Shown: positions 27,087 to 36,323, counted from the stretch's first letter. The stretch is 64,000 bases of DNA from Chryseobacterium rhizoplanae (GCF_900182655.1 NZ_FXTC01000001.1:248001-312000); one strand, 5' to 3'. Numbers and translations are program-made. Notes: generated by a model from the sequence alone, not told the origin.

Positions 27087-27839
27087 ATGAAAATTGTAAT
27101 CATTGGAGGCACCGGACTTATCGGAAGCCAGGTAGTAAACATCTTAAAGGATAAGCATGAAGTAATAGCGGCATCACCTAATACGGGCGTAAATACTCTG
27201 ACAGGAGAGGGGCTTGAAGACGCTCTTAAAAATGCGAGTGTTGTTATTGATGTTTCCAACTCACCATCATTTGACGATGAACCTGTAATGAATTTTTTCA
27301 AAACCTCAAATCAAAATTTGCTTCCGGCGGAAAAGAAAGCCGGTGTGCAGCATCACATTGCCCTGTCAGTTGTTGGAACTGATAAATTACAGGAAAGCGG
27401 ATATTTTCGAGCCAAGCAGGTTCAGGAAAATTTAATTAAAGAATCCGGCGTCCCATTTACAATTGTACATGCTACTCAATTTTTTGAGTTTGCAGGCGGA
27501 ATTGTAGCCACAAGTACATCGGAAGGAAAGGTAAAACTTTCGGATGCCTTTATTCAACCTATTGCGAGTGCTGATGTTGCAGCATTTATAGCCAAAATAG
27601 CCACAGAACAACCCGTCAATAAAATTCTTGAAATAGGGGGACCTGAACGATTTCAAATAGATGAGTGGATCAAACAATATATCCTGTCAACTAAAAAATC
27701 TTTGGAAGTTGAAACCGATGTCAATGCACCTTATTCAGGGGCAATACTGCAAAAGACAACCCTTACTCCTGAGAATCCCGTGTATTTAGGAACCACAGAA
27801 TATATGACCTGGATTGCTAAACCTGAAAATCAACGTTGA
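27087..27839 (+). CDS. NmrA-like NAD(P)-binding SDR-fold protein
   Basis: 250 residues, atypical short-chain dehydrogenase fold with N-terminal MKIVIIGGTGLIGSQVV (GGTGxxG dinucleotide loop). No YxxxK catalytic pair is obvious; HIALSVVGTDKLQESGYFRAKQVQE matches the NmrA/YtfG-type segment. Could be a redox sensor or a quinone/NADPH-dependent reductase. Together with the Crp remnant and NTF2-like gene it mirrors the set at 45747-47643. Confidence 0.8.
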   Translation: MKIVIIGGTGLIGSQVVNILKDKHEVIAASPNTGVNTLTGEGLEDALKNASVVIDVSNSPSFDDEPVMNFFKTSNQNLLPAEKKAGVQHHIALSVVGTDKLQESGYFRAKQVQENLIKESGVPFTIVHATQFFEFAGGIVATSTSEGKVKLSDAFIQPIASADVAAFIAKIATEQPVNKILEIGGPERFQIDEWIKQYILSTKKSLEVETDVNAPYSGAILQKTTLTPENPVYLGTTEYMTWIAKPENQR

Positions 27840-27937
27840 TAGAGTGTAAAGCTAAAAATGTCTTTTGTATCAATTTATAATGTAACAATTAAAATCGTAG
27901 GTTTAAATAACCTGCGATTTTAACAAATAGTATAGAA

Positions 27938-28951
27938 ATGTATATAGGTAAATCATACCATCTTTTTGAATTTGTGATATGGACTAAAGGAAAAATTTAT
28001 ACACTGCTCCTGCTAGGTCTCATCCCTATATGCCTGTATCATATATTGGGAATAAAATGGGTTGCAGTTCCCTGGTCTGTCATTGCGATGCTAGGAACGG
28101 CTACTGCGTTTATTTTAGGATTTAAAAATAACCTTAGCTATAACCGGTCTACAGAAGCTCAGGATATATGGACTTCTATTGTATCAAACAGCCGCGCATG
28201 GGGTTTGGTAAGCAAAGATTATCTGCAGAATAACAATGAAACGTCAAAGATTCTTATTTATACACATATGGCTTGGATAACCGCCTTGCGCTACAGTATG
28301 AGAGAACCCAGAAGTTGGGAATCAACGGATAAAAGGCATAATGTAAAATACCGTAAACATTTTATAATTCCTGAACAACAAACAACTCTTGAAGAAGAGC
28401 TGTCCAAATACCTGGAATCTTCAGAACTGGAGAAGATTCTAAAAGTAAAAAATATTTCAACTTATATTTTGAGCCTGCAAAGCAAAACTTTGAAATCTCT
28501 ATACGAAAAACAGGAAATTACGATAGCACAGTTTATTGATATGGAAAAATCCATTAAAGAGTTTTATTATTTGCAGGGAAAAAGTGAACATATAAAAGAT
28601 TCACCATTTCCCAGACAGTATAATATTATTAATAATCTTCTCATTCAATCATTTTCATTTCTTCTTCCATATGGATTGCTGGCAGATTTTAACAGGCTCA
28701 ATGAAAGTGTTGACGGATTTATGAAAGGAAATATGATCTGGCTGATCCTTCCCTTCAGTTGCTTAATTTCCTGGTTATATGCTTCTATAGCACAAGTAGG
28801 GGAGAATACAGAGAATCCGTTTGAAGGAGGAGCCAATGATGTTCCAATCTCCAGAATGAGTTTTCAATTGGAAGCTGAACTGAGAGAGATGTTAGGGGAA
28901 ATAAATTTCAGGAATTTGGATACAGGCCAAAACACTACTATAATACTATAA
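27938..28951 (+). CDS. Bestrophin-like anion channel
   Basis: 337 residues. Membrane segments lie near residues 18-35, 40-60, 230-250 and 262-282. The family pattern FILGFKNNLSYNRSTEAQDIWTSIVSNSRAWG (given as the segment at residues about 62-93) and the conserved C-terminal ENPFEGGANDVP near 290-301 mark the YneE/bestrophin family. These are inner-membrane ion channels. Confidence 0.9.
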   Translation: MYIGKSYHLFEFVIWTKGKIYTLLLLGLIPICLYHILGIKWVAVPWSVIAMLGTATAFILGFKNNLSYNRSTEAQDIWTSIVSNSRAWGLVSKDYLQNNNETSKILIYTHMAWITALRYSMREPRSWESTDKRHNVKYRKHFIIPEQQTTLEEELSKYLESSELEKILKVKNISTYILSLQSKTLKSLYEKQEITIAQFIDMEKSIKEFYYLQGKSEHIKDSPFPRQYNIINNLLIQSFSFLLPYGLLADFNRLNESVDGFMKGNMIWLILPFSCLISWLYASIAQVGENTENPFEGGANDVPISRMSFQLEAELREMLGEINFRNLDTGQNTTIIL

Positions 28952-28960
28952 TGTATCACC

Positions 28961-29341
28961 ATGGTAAAAGATTTATTTAAAAGTTCAATTGGCAGGAAAA
29001 TCCTAATGGCGTCCAGCGGTTTATTCCTGATTAGTTTTCTCATTGTACACGCTTCTGTAAATGCATTGATTTTCTGTAATGATAAAGGAAAAACATTTAC
29101 TGTTGGAGCACATTTTATGGCCACAAACCCTATAATCCGGACTATTGAAATTATTCTCATTTTTGGTTTTATCATTCATATCATTCAAGGACTTATTCTT
29201 TGGAAAAAAAACAAAAAAGCCAGATCAGTTCAGTATTTTTATAAGGATAATACACCGGGTGTTACATGGTATAGCAAAAGTATGACCTTACTGGGTACTT
29301 TGATTCTGCTGTTTTACGGGTCTTGCCTATATCGATATTAA
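28961..29341 (+). pseudogene. Truncated succinate dehydrogenase cytochrome b subunit (sdhC 5' part)
   Basis: 126 codons. The start (GRKILMASSGLFLISFLIVHASVN) and the continuing GAHFMATNPIIRTIEIILIFGFIIHIIQG are typical of Bacteroidota SdhC of about 220 residues and carry the heme-ligand His region. After MTLLGTLILL the frame leaves the family and ends in FYGSCLYRY, which is integrase DNA read out of frame. The rest of sdhC, sdhA and sdhB are absent, so this is a broken copy. Confidence 0.8.
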
Positions 29342-29795
29342 GAATTTGACAAAACATAAAATTACCAGAGGAATTGATGGGGGATTATGGATAAAAATCA
29401 AAAGAGGCAAAACAAAAGTTGAGGCAAGTATTCCGATACTAACTGATGCACAGGAATTTTTAAGCAGATATGAAAATCATCCTAAATGTGTCAACGAAAA
29501 TGCTGTCTTACCTGTATTAAGCAATCAAAAGATCAATGAATATTTAAAAGAAATAGGTGCTTTATGTGAAATTGATTTTGATATTACCTTCCATACAGCA
29601 AGACATACATTTGCTACTACAGTTACTTTAAATAATGGAGTTCCATTAGAGGTAGTGAGTAAGATGCTTGGACATATCAATATCAGAATGATCCAGCATT
29701 ATGTCAAAATTCAAGATAAAAAGATTGGAGAAGATATGTCGGTACTCAAAAACAGACTAACAAAAGATAAAAAAATGAGAAAAGAGATCGGTTAG
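29304..29795 (+). pseudogene. 3' part of a tyrosine recombinase (integrase)
   Basis: The open frame starts at 29304 (FCCFTGLAYIDIKNL), inside the end of the sdhC frame, and has no proper start; TTG 29346 is only the first possible codon. It keeps the beta-hairpin Lys region (KIKRGKTK), the HxxR box (FHTARHTF), LGH and the catalytic Tyr in IQHY. The N-terminal core-binding domain and part of the catalytic domain are missing. It belongs to the Bacteroidota site-specific integrase type. Confidence 0.85.
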
Positions 29796-29808
29796 AAGTT
29801 AGGTACAC

Positions 29809-29966
29809 AAAGCCCTCTGTAACCAAATTAGCAGGGCTTTACTTTAAGAACGTGAATTTTAATTTTCAGTCTATATTATTCTCAGTTTTTGTGATATATT
29901 TACAGCAACAAAATGTTTTTTTTCATCATTTGTGTTTTTTAGCCTCCTTTTGTTGGGAGGCTTTTT
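29809..29966 (+). terminator. Two successive terminator hairpins downstream of the integrase remnant
   Basis: AAAGCCCT (29809-29816) with AGGGCTTT (29833-29840), and AGCCTCC (29941-29947) with GGAGGCT (29956-29962) followed by TTTT. The second, 100 bp further, may belong to a lost gene. No gene is visible in 29796-30061. Confidence 0.75.
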
Positions 29967-30061
29967 AATAGGTAAAAATGTTATGTTTAAAAAATTTTAG
30001 TTAAAAGTTCCATAACAGCTAAAAATATAATAAGCATAAAATCAATCATAATATTTAAGTT

Positions 30062-32224
30062 TTAATAGTCTAATCGAGTACTTTGTTTTTCCCACATAGA
30101 TTTATAAACAGAATCTGTATTAAGGAGCTCTGAGTGGCTCCCTTGTTCAATAATCTGCCCGTCCTTCATCACCAAAATAGTATCAGCATTTGCAATAGTA
30201 CTCAATCGGTGAGCAATAACAATCATTGTTTTGCCTTGATTTCTAAATTCCTGTAATGTATTTTGGATCACCAATTCCGATTCTGTATCGAGTGAAGAAG
30301 TAGCTTCATCTAAGATTAATATCTCAGGATTTTTGTACAATGCCCTTGCAATGGCAATTCTTTGTTTCTGACCACCAGAAAGCAAAGCCCCGTTTTCGCC
30401 TAAATATGTTTGAAATCCGCTGGGTAGTTTCTCCACGAAACTCAATATTCCAAGCTTTTTGGTAATATCTAAAATCTTTTGTATATTGGGGGAATCCTCA
30501 CCCAAAGCAATATTTTCAATAACGTTTCCTGAAAAAAGATCGATCTGCTGCGGAACAACAGATACTAAATTTCTTAAAGAATAATTGGAAATATAATTAA
30601 CAGCATAATCTCCGATCATAATTTTACCCGTTTTAAGCGAGTATAAATTTTGGATTAAAGAGGCTAATGTCGTTTTACCACTACCACTTTCTCCAACAAT
30701 AGCTGTAGTTTTTCCTTTTTTTATAAGACAATTAAAATTCGTGAAAACTTCAGTTCTGCTCCCATAGCTAAAGCTTATGTCTTTAAACTGTATATCTCCA
30801 ACATTTTCTTTTGTGAGATCTAGCTTTTCGATATTTTCCTCACGTTCCAAGTCCATGATTTCAAAAAGGCGGTCAGCTGCAATTAAAGCATTTTGAATGG
30901 TTTTATTCATTCCAATTAATTGTGATACAGGACCTGTAAAATACCCGATCAAAGCATAAAAAGACAGCAATTCTCCGGGAGTAATCACTCTATCAATAAC
31001 ATAACCTGAACCCACCCAAAGTAAAACAATCGTAAAAATTCGTGATAAAAATTCAGAGGAATTTCCGGAAAACAAAGCATTTATTACCGAAGCATAGATG
31101 GTTTTCAGGAGTTTTGAAAAAGCATTATCAGTTTTATTATTTGCAAATGTTTCTACACCGAATTGTTTGATTGTCTTTACAGAAGTGATAGATTCTACCA
31201 AATGAGATTCCAACTCAGCACTTTCTTCCATTAATTGTCTTTCTGCTTTTTTATTCAATTTATTGGTAATCCAATATACTAAAAAATAAAAAGGAATTAC
31301 TAAGGCTGTAATTAATGCCAATTTCCAGTAATAAGTGAACATTAAAGCGAAGGAAAATATGATAATGAAAATATTAACAAAAATTTGTATCGAAACATCA
31401 TTGATAAATGTTCGGATTTTTACGGCATCATTTACCCTAGATATGATTTCTCCAACCTTCATGGTGTCGAAAAAACGTTGAGGTAATTTTAATAAATGTT
31501 TGTAATACCCGAGAATAAGGTGCTTATCCATTTTTTGCCCTGTCTGCAAGACCAAAACACTTTTCATAGCACCAATAAAAATCTGAAACAGTAGTATTAC
31601 AATCATTCCTACAGAAAGAAGGTTTAAAAGCCTTTTGTTTCCGTCTATCAGAACATAATCTGTAATTTTTTCAATATAAATAGAGGCTGATAATCCCAAA
31701 ATAGTATACACCAGCGCTCCCAATAAAGCTTGTATTAAGATACTTTTGTGTGGCTGGACCAAGTTCCAGAATCTTTTATACAGGCTTGTCTTTTCGTTTC
31801 TCTGCTCAAAATATTCATTGGGCTCTGAAAGAATTAACACACCCGTCCAGATCTTTGAAAACTCATCTATTGTGTAATCCTCTAATTTTCCTCTTGCAGG
31901 ATCCATCACTGTGACTTTGTCTTTAGTAACTTTATAAATGACTACATAGTGATGCATTTGTCCGTTAATAATAACATGGGCAATAGCTGGCAATGGAAGT
32001 TCAGGCAAAGCATCAATACCTCCCTTTACCCCTTTTGCATTGAAACCCATTTGTTCCAATCCCTGTATTAGCCCTAAAACATTCGTTCCCCTTGTATCAG
32101 TATGGCAGACCTGCCTGATCTTGGCAATGGGCATTTTAAGTCCGTAATGAATCGCTACGGAAGCAAGACAAGCAGCACCACAATCTTTAATATCATGCTG
32201 CTTTATCAATATATTTTTTTTCAT
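30062..32224 (-). CDS. Peptidase-containing ABC exporter (C39 peptidase, PCAT/LanT type)
   Basis: 720 residues. A C39 peptidase domain (residues 1-135) with Cys15 in DCGAACLAS and the His near 90 in MHHYVVIYK cleaves leaders after double glycine. A six-helix ABC membrane domain (about 160-440) is followed by an ATPase with Walker A GESGSGKTT, signature LSGGQKQR and Walker B ILILDEATSS. It ends the minus-strand operon that encodes two GG-leader peptides. It is the obvious processing exporter for them and possibly for the plus-strand precursor. Confidence 0.94.
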   Translation of the reverse strand: MKKNILIKQHDIKDCGAACLASVAIHYGLKMPIAKIRQVCHTDTRGTNVLGLIQGLEQMGFNAKGVKGGIDALPELPLPAIAHVIINGQMHHYVVIYKVTKDKVTVMDPARGKLEDYTIDEFSKIWTGVLILSEPNEYFEQRNEKTSLYKRFWNLVQPHKSILIQALLGALVYTILGLSASIYIEKITDYVLIDGNKRLLNLLSVGMIVILLFQIFIGAMKSVLVLQTGQKMDKHLILGYYKHLLKLPQRFFDTMKVGEIISRVNDAVKIRTFINDVSIQIFVNIFIIIFSFALMFTYYWKLALITALVIPFYFLVYWITNKLNKKAERQLMEESAELESHLVESITSVKTIKQFGVETFANNKTDNAFSKLLKTIYASVINALFSGNSSEFLSRIFTIVLLWVGSGYVIDRVITPGELLSFYALIGYFTGPVSQLIGMNKTIQNALIAADRLFEIMDLEREENIEKLDLTKENVGDIQFKDISFSYGSRTEVFTNFNCLIKKGKTTAIVGESGSGKTTLASLIQNLYSLKTGKIMIGDYAVNYISNYSLRNLVSVVPQQIDLFSGNVIENIALGEDSPNIQKILDITKKLGILSFVEKLPSGFQTYLGENGALLSGGQKQRIAIARALYKNPEILILDEATSSLDTESELVIQNTLQEFRNQGKTMIVIAHRLSTIANADTILVMKDGQIIEQGSHSELLNTDSVYKSMWEKQSTRLDY

Positions 32225-32271
32225 CTGTTCATGTTTATTTTTTTATTGGCCAGATGGAATCTTTGATTTCA

Positions 32272-33354
32272 TCATTTCAATTTTGGATTAAACCAATCAT
32301 CTACGCGGTCAAATAATAATTGCCATAACGTGCGGTCAATTAAATGGAAGCGTGCTGTAAAAGTCATTCCTTTATCAACCTGTCCTTTGTAGCCGTTTTT
32401 CAATTGTAAATAGTTTTTATCCATTTGGCAGATAACTCTAAAGAAAGCTTCTCCGGTTTGTTCGTTAATTTTAATATTCTGATCGATTTCATAAACTTTG
32501 CCTTCCAATAACCCCCATTGATTATAGTTATAAGTATCTATTTGGTATTTTACGTTCTGATCTTTATGAATAAAACCTATATCTTTTGGTGAAACCAGAC
32601 ACTCAGCAATTAAGGAAACTTCTGGGGAAATTTCTCCTATATCTTGTCCTAGCGTCAGAAAATTATTTTTCTGTATTCCGGAGAAATTAACAAGTCTTCC
32701 CGAAACGGGAGCTGTAATGATATAGTTTTTTTGTTCCTGATTAATGCGTTGCACTTCTGAACCTAAAGAACGGATTTGCCTTTCTACTTCTCTTTTCTGT
32801 GTTTGCCATTGGGCAATTTGTTGTTCTCTTATTCCGGCAATCTGATTTTTAAGTCCTTGAAGATTATAGAAAAACTTATCATACTCTGCCTTTGGAATTA
32901 CCCCTTGATTGTAAAGAGTTGCTGCTCTGTCAAAATCTTTTTGAGCTAAAGACAATTGTGTTTGTACCTGAGCAATTTTTTCCTGCATGGCAGATAATTC
33001 TCTTTGGTATTGCCCGGTTTGTAAGCCTGAGATTTGTCCTCTTGTAAGTCTATTTAAATCCTGCAATTGTGCTGAATAATCTGAACTCTGGTTGTTTTGT
33101 AAATTCTTTTGAGTATCCAGCTGCTCTGCTGTTACGATGAGCAACGTATCCCCTTCTTTGAGTTCCTGATTATTCTTTTTTAGTTTACTATAAATAATTC
33201 TCCCTGAAACAATAGCAGAAATTTTAGTGTTCTCCTGAACAGATCGTATCACTCCTCTTGATGAAGAGGAAATGGGGACTTTTATTATTGGTAAAATGCA
33301 TAGGAAGGTAACTACAAGAATTAATATTCCTATATAAATTAATTTTTTGAACAT
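32272..33354 (-). CDS. HlyD-family membrane fusion protein
   Basis: 360 residues. One N-terminal membrane helix (about residues 5-25), a beta-barrel/lipoyl part (PVSGRLVNFSG near 215), and a long coiled coil (about 75-205, Gln/Leu-rich). It is the periplasmic adaptor that links the ABC exporter to an outer membrane channel. 47 bp upstream of the exporter gene and cotranscribed. Confidence 0.88.
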   Translation of the reverse strand: MFKKLIYIGILILVVTFLCILPIIKVPISSSSRGVIRSVQENTKISAIVSGRIIYSKLKKNNQELKEGDTLLIVTAEQLDTQKNLQNNQSSDYSAQLQDLNRLTRGQISGLQTGQYQRELSAMQEKIAQVQTQLSLAQKDFDRAATLYNQGVIPKAEYDKFFYNLQGLKNQIAGIREQQIAQWQTQKREVERQIRSLGSEVQRINQEQKNYIITAPVSGRLVNFSGIQKNNFLTLGQDIGEISPEVSLIAECLVSPKDIGFIHKDQNVKYQIDTYNYNQWGLLEGKVYEIDQNIKINEQTGEAFFRVICQMDKNYLQLKNGYKGQVDKGMTFTARFHLIDRTLWQLLFDRVDDWFNPKLK

Positions 33355-33369
33355 TGAAAAAAGTGATTT

Positions 33370-33801
33370 TTACATTATAAATAGATAACCGTAAAGATTA
33401 AATAACGCATGGAAGAGAACAGTTAAAATAAAACAGTACTTATTGTTGTGCTTATAATAATAGAGATAAAGATTATTTAGAATTAATCCTCCGAAAAATG
33501 TCATCACCATGTAAAGCCAATTGTAATAGTGCATTGAGGAAAAGATTATACTCATGATAACTATACATAATATATCGTTTTGGATTTTAATTTTTTTAAG
33601 AACTAGATAAAGAATATGCTGAAAAATTAAAGTTTCTAAAATAGGAGCAATCATCAGTATGATAATTATTTTTTCAATTTGAGAAAAATTTTCTGTATTG
33701 TTGCTTTCTATTTGAAAATAAGCATTATTAATGTAATTAAAAAAATAACCGTTTAGTAATGCGGCTGCAAACGAAACTATAAAAATAATTATTTTTTTCA
33801 T
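33370..33801 (-). CDS. CPBP/Abi-like intramembrane protein, possible immunity protein
   Basis: 143 residues with four predicted membrane helices. The CPBP family motifs are degenerate: motif 1 has a single Glu56 in ILETLIFQ (EExxxR expected, Gln61 in place of Arg), motif 2 has His91, motif 3 has His131 and Asn135 in FHALFNLYG. Such proteins often give self-immunity in bacteriocin loci, which fits its place between the peptides and the exporter. Protease activity is uncertain. Confidence 0.65.
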   Translation of the reverse strand: MKKIIIFIVSFAAALLNGYFFNYINNAYFQIESNNTENFSQIEKIIIILMIAPILETLIFQHILYLVLKKIKIQNDILCIVIMSIIFSSMHYYNWLYMVMTFFGGLILNNLYLYYYKHNNKYCFILTVLFHALFNLYGYLFIM

Positions 33802-33850
33802 GAATTGTTAAATTAGGCTATTCCCAAGTGAAATAGCCTAAATAATTATA

Positions 33851-34012
33851 TTAGTGTGGCATTGCTGAAGCCGCAAGAGCTGTTTGAGTAGTATACCATC
33901 TAACTGCACCTCCAACTGTATACATAACCCAATACCAACCGGATTCTCCACCTGAAATATTTCTCATTTGAGCTTCATTTAGCTCAAGGAATTTTCTATT
34001 GTCTAAATTCAT
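33851..34012 (-). CDS. Bacteriocin-like peptide with double-glycine leader (peptide A)
   Basis: 53 residues. Leader of 22 residues with the usual ELNEAQMRNISGG ending, then a 31-residue core beginning ESGWYWVMY and ending ASAMPH. The core is rich in Trp/Tyr and small residues, has no Cys and one GG pair. The leader type matches substrates of C39-peptidase exporters, and such an exporter is encoded in the same operon. The product may act alone or with peptide B. Confidence 0.75.
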   Translation of the reverse strand: MNLDNRKFLELNEAQMRNISGGESGWYWVMYTVGGAVRWYTTQTALAASAMPH

Positions 34013-34018
34013 TTTTCT

Positions 34019-34147
34019 TTATTTTAATTGATTAATTAAAAACTTAATAATTGCGGGAGAATATTTCATTATCGAAACAGTTAATATGAAAATAAGTAGA
34101 AATATCATGACCCTTTTTTTATTAATATTGTTGTTTCCTTTTAACAT
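34019..34147 (-). CDS. 42-residue cationic membrane peptide
   Basis: Begins MLKGNNNINKKRVM, followed by one hydrophobic helix (IFLLIFILTVSIM) and a basic tail. AAGGAG directly precedes the ATG. It lies between the two GG-leader peptide genes (23 bp and 6 bp gaps) on the same strand. It has no GG leader. Likely immunity or helper peptide by position; no homologue recognised. Confidence 0.5.
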   Translation of the reverse strand: MLKGNNNINKKRVMIFLLIFILTVSIMKYSPAIIKFLINQLK

Positions 34148-34170
34148 TCTCCTTTTTTATTAGTTATTGA

Positions 34171-34344
34171 TTAGTGTCTTGGCTTTACACCGTTATAGCC
34201 ATCGCTAAACCCTTCTCTGATGTCCCCAACATTTTCCCAAGCAGACCATGCTAATGCAGTTAAAACTGCTTGCCACCATCCGCCTTCAATTTCTTTTACT
34301 TCTTTAGCATCAAGCTCTATTACGTTTAAATTTTTTAAATTCAT
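34171..34344 (-). CDS. Bacteriocin-like peptide with double-glycine leader (peptide B)
   Basis: 57 residues, first gene of the minus operon. The leader of 22 residues ends EVKEIEGG; the 35-residue core begins WWQAVLTALAWSAWENVG and ends GVKPRH. It has four Trp, no Cys, and a GFSDG (GxxxG) motif such as is found in two-peptide bacteriocins. Together with peptide A this suggests a class IIb-like pair, an inference. Confidence 0.75.
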   Translation of the reverse strand: MNLKNLNVIELDAKEVKEIEGGWWQAVLTALAWSAWENVGDIREGFSDGYNGVKPRH

Positions 34345-34451
34345 TTTGTTAAGATTTTAAATTTAGTAAATTATTTTGCCATATAATCCCTGACATGGGC
34401 TTTTTTGCTGATCAGCTCTATTTATACTTTTCATACTGCGCATTATGAAAA

Positions 34452-34480
34452 GAAAAATATTTGTTTTTTCCTGAGACAAA
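34452..34480 (-). promoter_or_regulatory. Candidate promoter of the GG-peptide operon
   Basis: On the minus strand TTTG (34480-34477), 17-bp spacer, TATTTTTC (34459-34452): one mismatch to TAnnTTTG. Transcription would start near 34446, giving an untranslated leader of about 100 nt. Confidence 0.4.
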
Positions 34481-34520
34481 CTTAGGCAAGAGTTGAACAT
34501 GAAAAAAGTAATAGATATCA

Positions 34521-34554
34521 GGATTTATAAATCTAGTGTATGGATTTATAAATT
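34521..34554. promoter_or_regulatory. Two GGATTTATAAATC operator-like sites upstream of the GG-peptide operon
   Basis: GGATTTATAAATC at 34521-34533 and GGATTTATAAATT at 34542-34554, spaced 21 bp start to start, so on the same face of the helix. The same word forms a perfect 18-bp palindrome at 36439-36456 and recurs at 44118-44130. It is a candidate binding site of the regulator encoded next door. Confidence 0.55.
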
Positions 34555-34598
34555 TTAAAAATTAAAATCAATTGAAATTCAATAAAATAAATGATAAG

Positions 34599-36323
34599 TT
34601 AAACTGTAGTTGAGTTCTCGATTTCTTTAATGTAAATTGAAGGGGTAGTTCCGGTTTTCTTCTTGAATGCAACCGCAAATGCCTGCACATTATTATAACC
34701 AATTTCTTCCGCAATAGCCGGTAATTTATAAGAACGGAATTTTTTATCTTTTACAAGTCTTTCCAAAACATAATCAATACGCAGATCATTAAGATAAGAA
34801 GTGAAATTCTTTCCTTTATGATTATTGATCGTTTCAGACAAATAAGATGTATTGGTTTTTATATTTTTTGCCAGATTGACTAATGTAATCCCATTTTTTA
34901 AAAACAATTGTTTATTTTCAAAAGTTTCCAATTCATTTAGAATAAATAGAGTAACCTCTTCCGGAACAGTTTTAGTTATTATATTTTCTGTTTCAGCATG
35001 TTCAGGAATTTGATACAGCTCAGGAATTTCTTTTTTAATATCTATAGTAGATTCAGAATTTCTTTTTTCAATACTATGAATCAGTTCCTGGGCAATTTTC
35101 CGGTGTTCTTTTGCTGTTTTCTTTGCTTTATAATAAAGATATACAACCAATAAAAGAATTAATAATAAAAAAACAATAGAAGCATATAAAATTATTTTCT
35201 TGTTTTTTAGATCGTTGATAATCTCTTCTTTTTCTTGTAAAAGATTAGGGGTGTCATATTTCTTGGGCAGTTCTGTGGACAAATATTGAAACTGCTCATC
35301 AAGTTTTTTGTCTACTTTTAAAAAACGATCAATATAATACAATTGTTTTTCTTTATCATTCTTTTCTTTGTAATAATCTATAAGATACGTGTATACTTCC
35401 CGGAGTTCAGGAAAGGTAATATTAGTCTTTTGTACGTTAGAATCTAACTTAGTGTATGTTTCTACAACTTTTTCTTTGTTTTTTAAACCATCATAAGCTT
35501 TTCCTAAATTATAAAGTGCATTATTAGCATTGTTTGGATTGATTCTTACTATATCGTCATACACTTTGGATAGTTTTGTAATAGCAGTCTTATATTTTCT
35601 CTGTTTTAGGTCATATTTTGCTGATAAAAAAGAGTACAAATTAATATCATAATTATTTTTACTGATACTGGCAGATATTTGCCCCTCCCGAATCAGAATA
35701 TTTGCAGAATCCAATTTATTAATATCAAGATAGCAGCTTATGAGTGCTATACGCATTTGGTTGTGCTGATAATCATCAGTTATGTCATTTCTATTATATA
35801 GATAACGTCTGAATATTTTTGCAGCTTCTGCATTTTTGCCTATATAACTGTTAATGTAAGCAATATTTATGTCTGCATAGGCAATTTGTCTTTCATCATT
35901 TTGTTCTTTTGCATATTTAAGCCCTAAAATATAACTATCTAACGCTGCTTTTAAATTATCATTCTTATAATATAAATTCCCTTTTATCAACAAAGTTCTG
36001 GCAGGATAGAAGCTTCCTTTTATATCCTTTGTTATTGCAGCTATGCTATCAATATACTTTAAAGCAACGGGAAAATCTTTATTAAAATGTATAAGGTTAT
36101 AGCCCTCTGCTATTTCGAGTGCATTTTTTTCCTTTTTAGCTTTTTGGAGGTAATATTTTGCTATTTGCTCAGACTGCGGAAATTGATTATGATCGTAATA
36201 ATCATAAAATTTATTTTTCAGCTGGGAATATTTAAATTCAGATAAACTATCAATATTATGGTTTTGAGCATCTGCCAAATTATTAAACAATAATATTATA
36301 ATTGGAAATATATACTTCATCAT
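34599..36323 (-). CDS. Membrane-anchored TPR / AraC-type transcriptional regulator
   Basis: About 574 residues from the ATG at 36323; an upstream TTG would add six residues before the signal-like segment. The order is an N-terminal signal or membrane segment (MMKYIFPIIILLFNNLADA), TPR-like helices (about 25-370), one membrane helix (IILYASIVFLLLILLLVVYLYY at about 380-400), then a cytoplasmic AraC HTH at the C-terminus (about 475-570, with YNNVQAFAVAFKKKTGTTPS). A sensor on the outside and DNA binding inside are implied. It lies between the two arms of the peptide cluster and is their likely regulator. Confidence 0.85.
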   Translation of the reverse strand: MMKYIFPIIILLFNNLADAQNHNIDSLSEFKYSQLKNKFYDYYDHNQFPQSEQIAKYYLQKAKKEKNALEIAEGYNLIHFNKDFPVALKYIDSIAAITKDIKGSFYPARTLLIKGNLYYKNDNLKAALDSYILGLKYAKEQNDERQIAYADINIAYINSYIGKNAEAAKIFRRYLYNRNDITDDYQHNQMRIALISCYLDINKLDSANILIREGQISASISKNNYDINLYSFLSAKYDLKQRKYKTAITKLSKVYDDIVRINPNNANNALYNLGKAYDGLKNKEKVVETYTKLDSNVQKTNITFPELREVYTYLIDYYKEKNDKEKQLYYIDRFLKVDKKLDEQFQYLSTELPKKYDTPNLLQEKEEIINDLKNKKIILYASIVFLLLILLLVVYLYYKAKKTAKEHRKIAQELIHSIEKRNSESTIDIKKEIPELYQIPEHAETENIITKTVPEEVTLFILNELETFENKQLFLKNGITLVNLAKNIKTNTSYLSETINNHKGKNFTSYLNDLRIDYVLERLVKDKKFRSYKLPAIAEEIGYNNVQAFAVAFKKKTGTTPSIYIKEIENSTTV

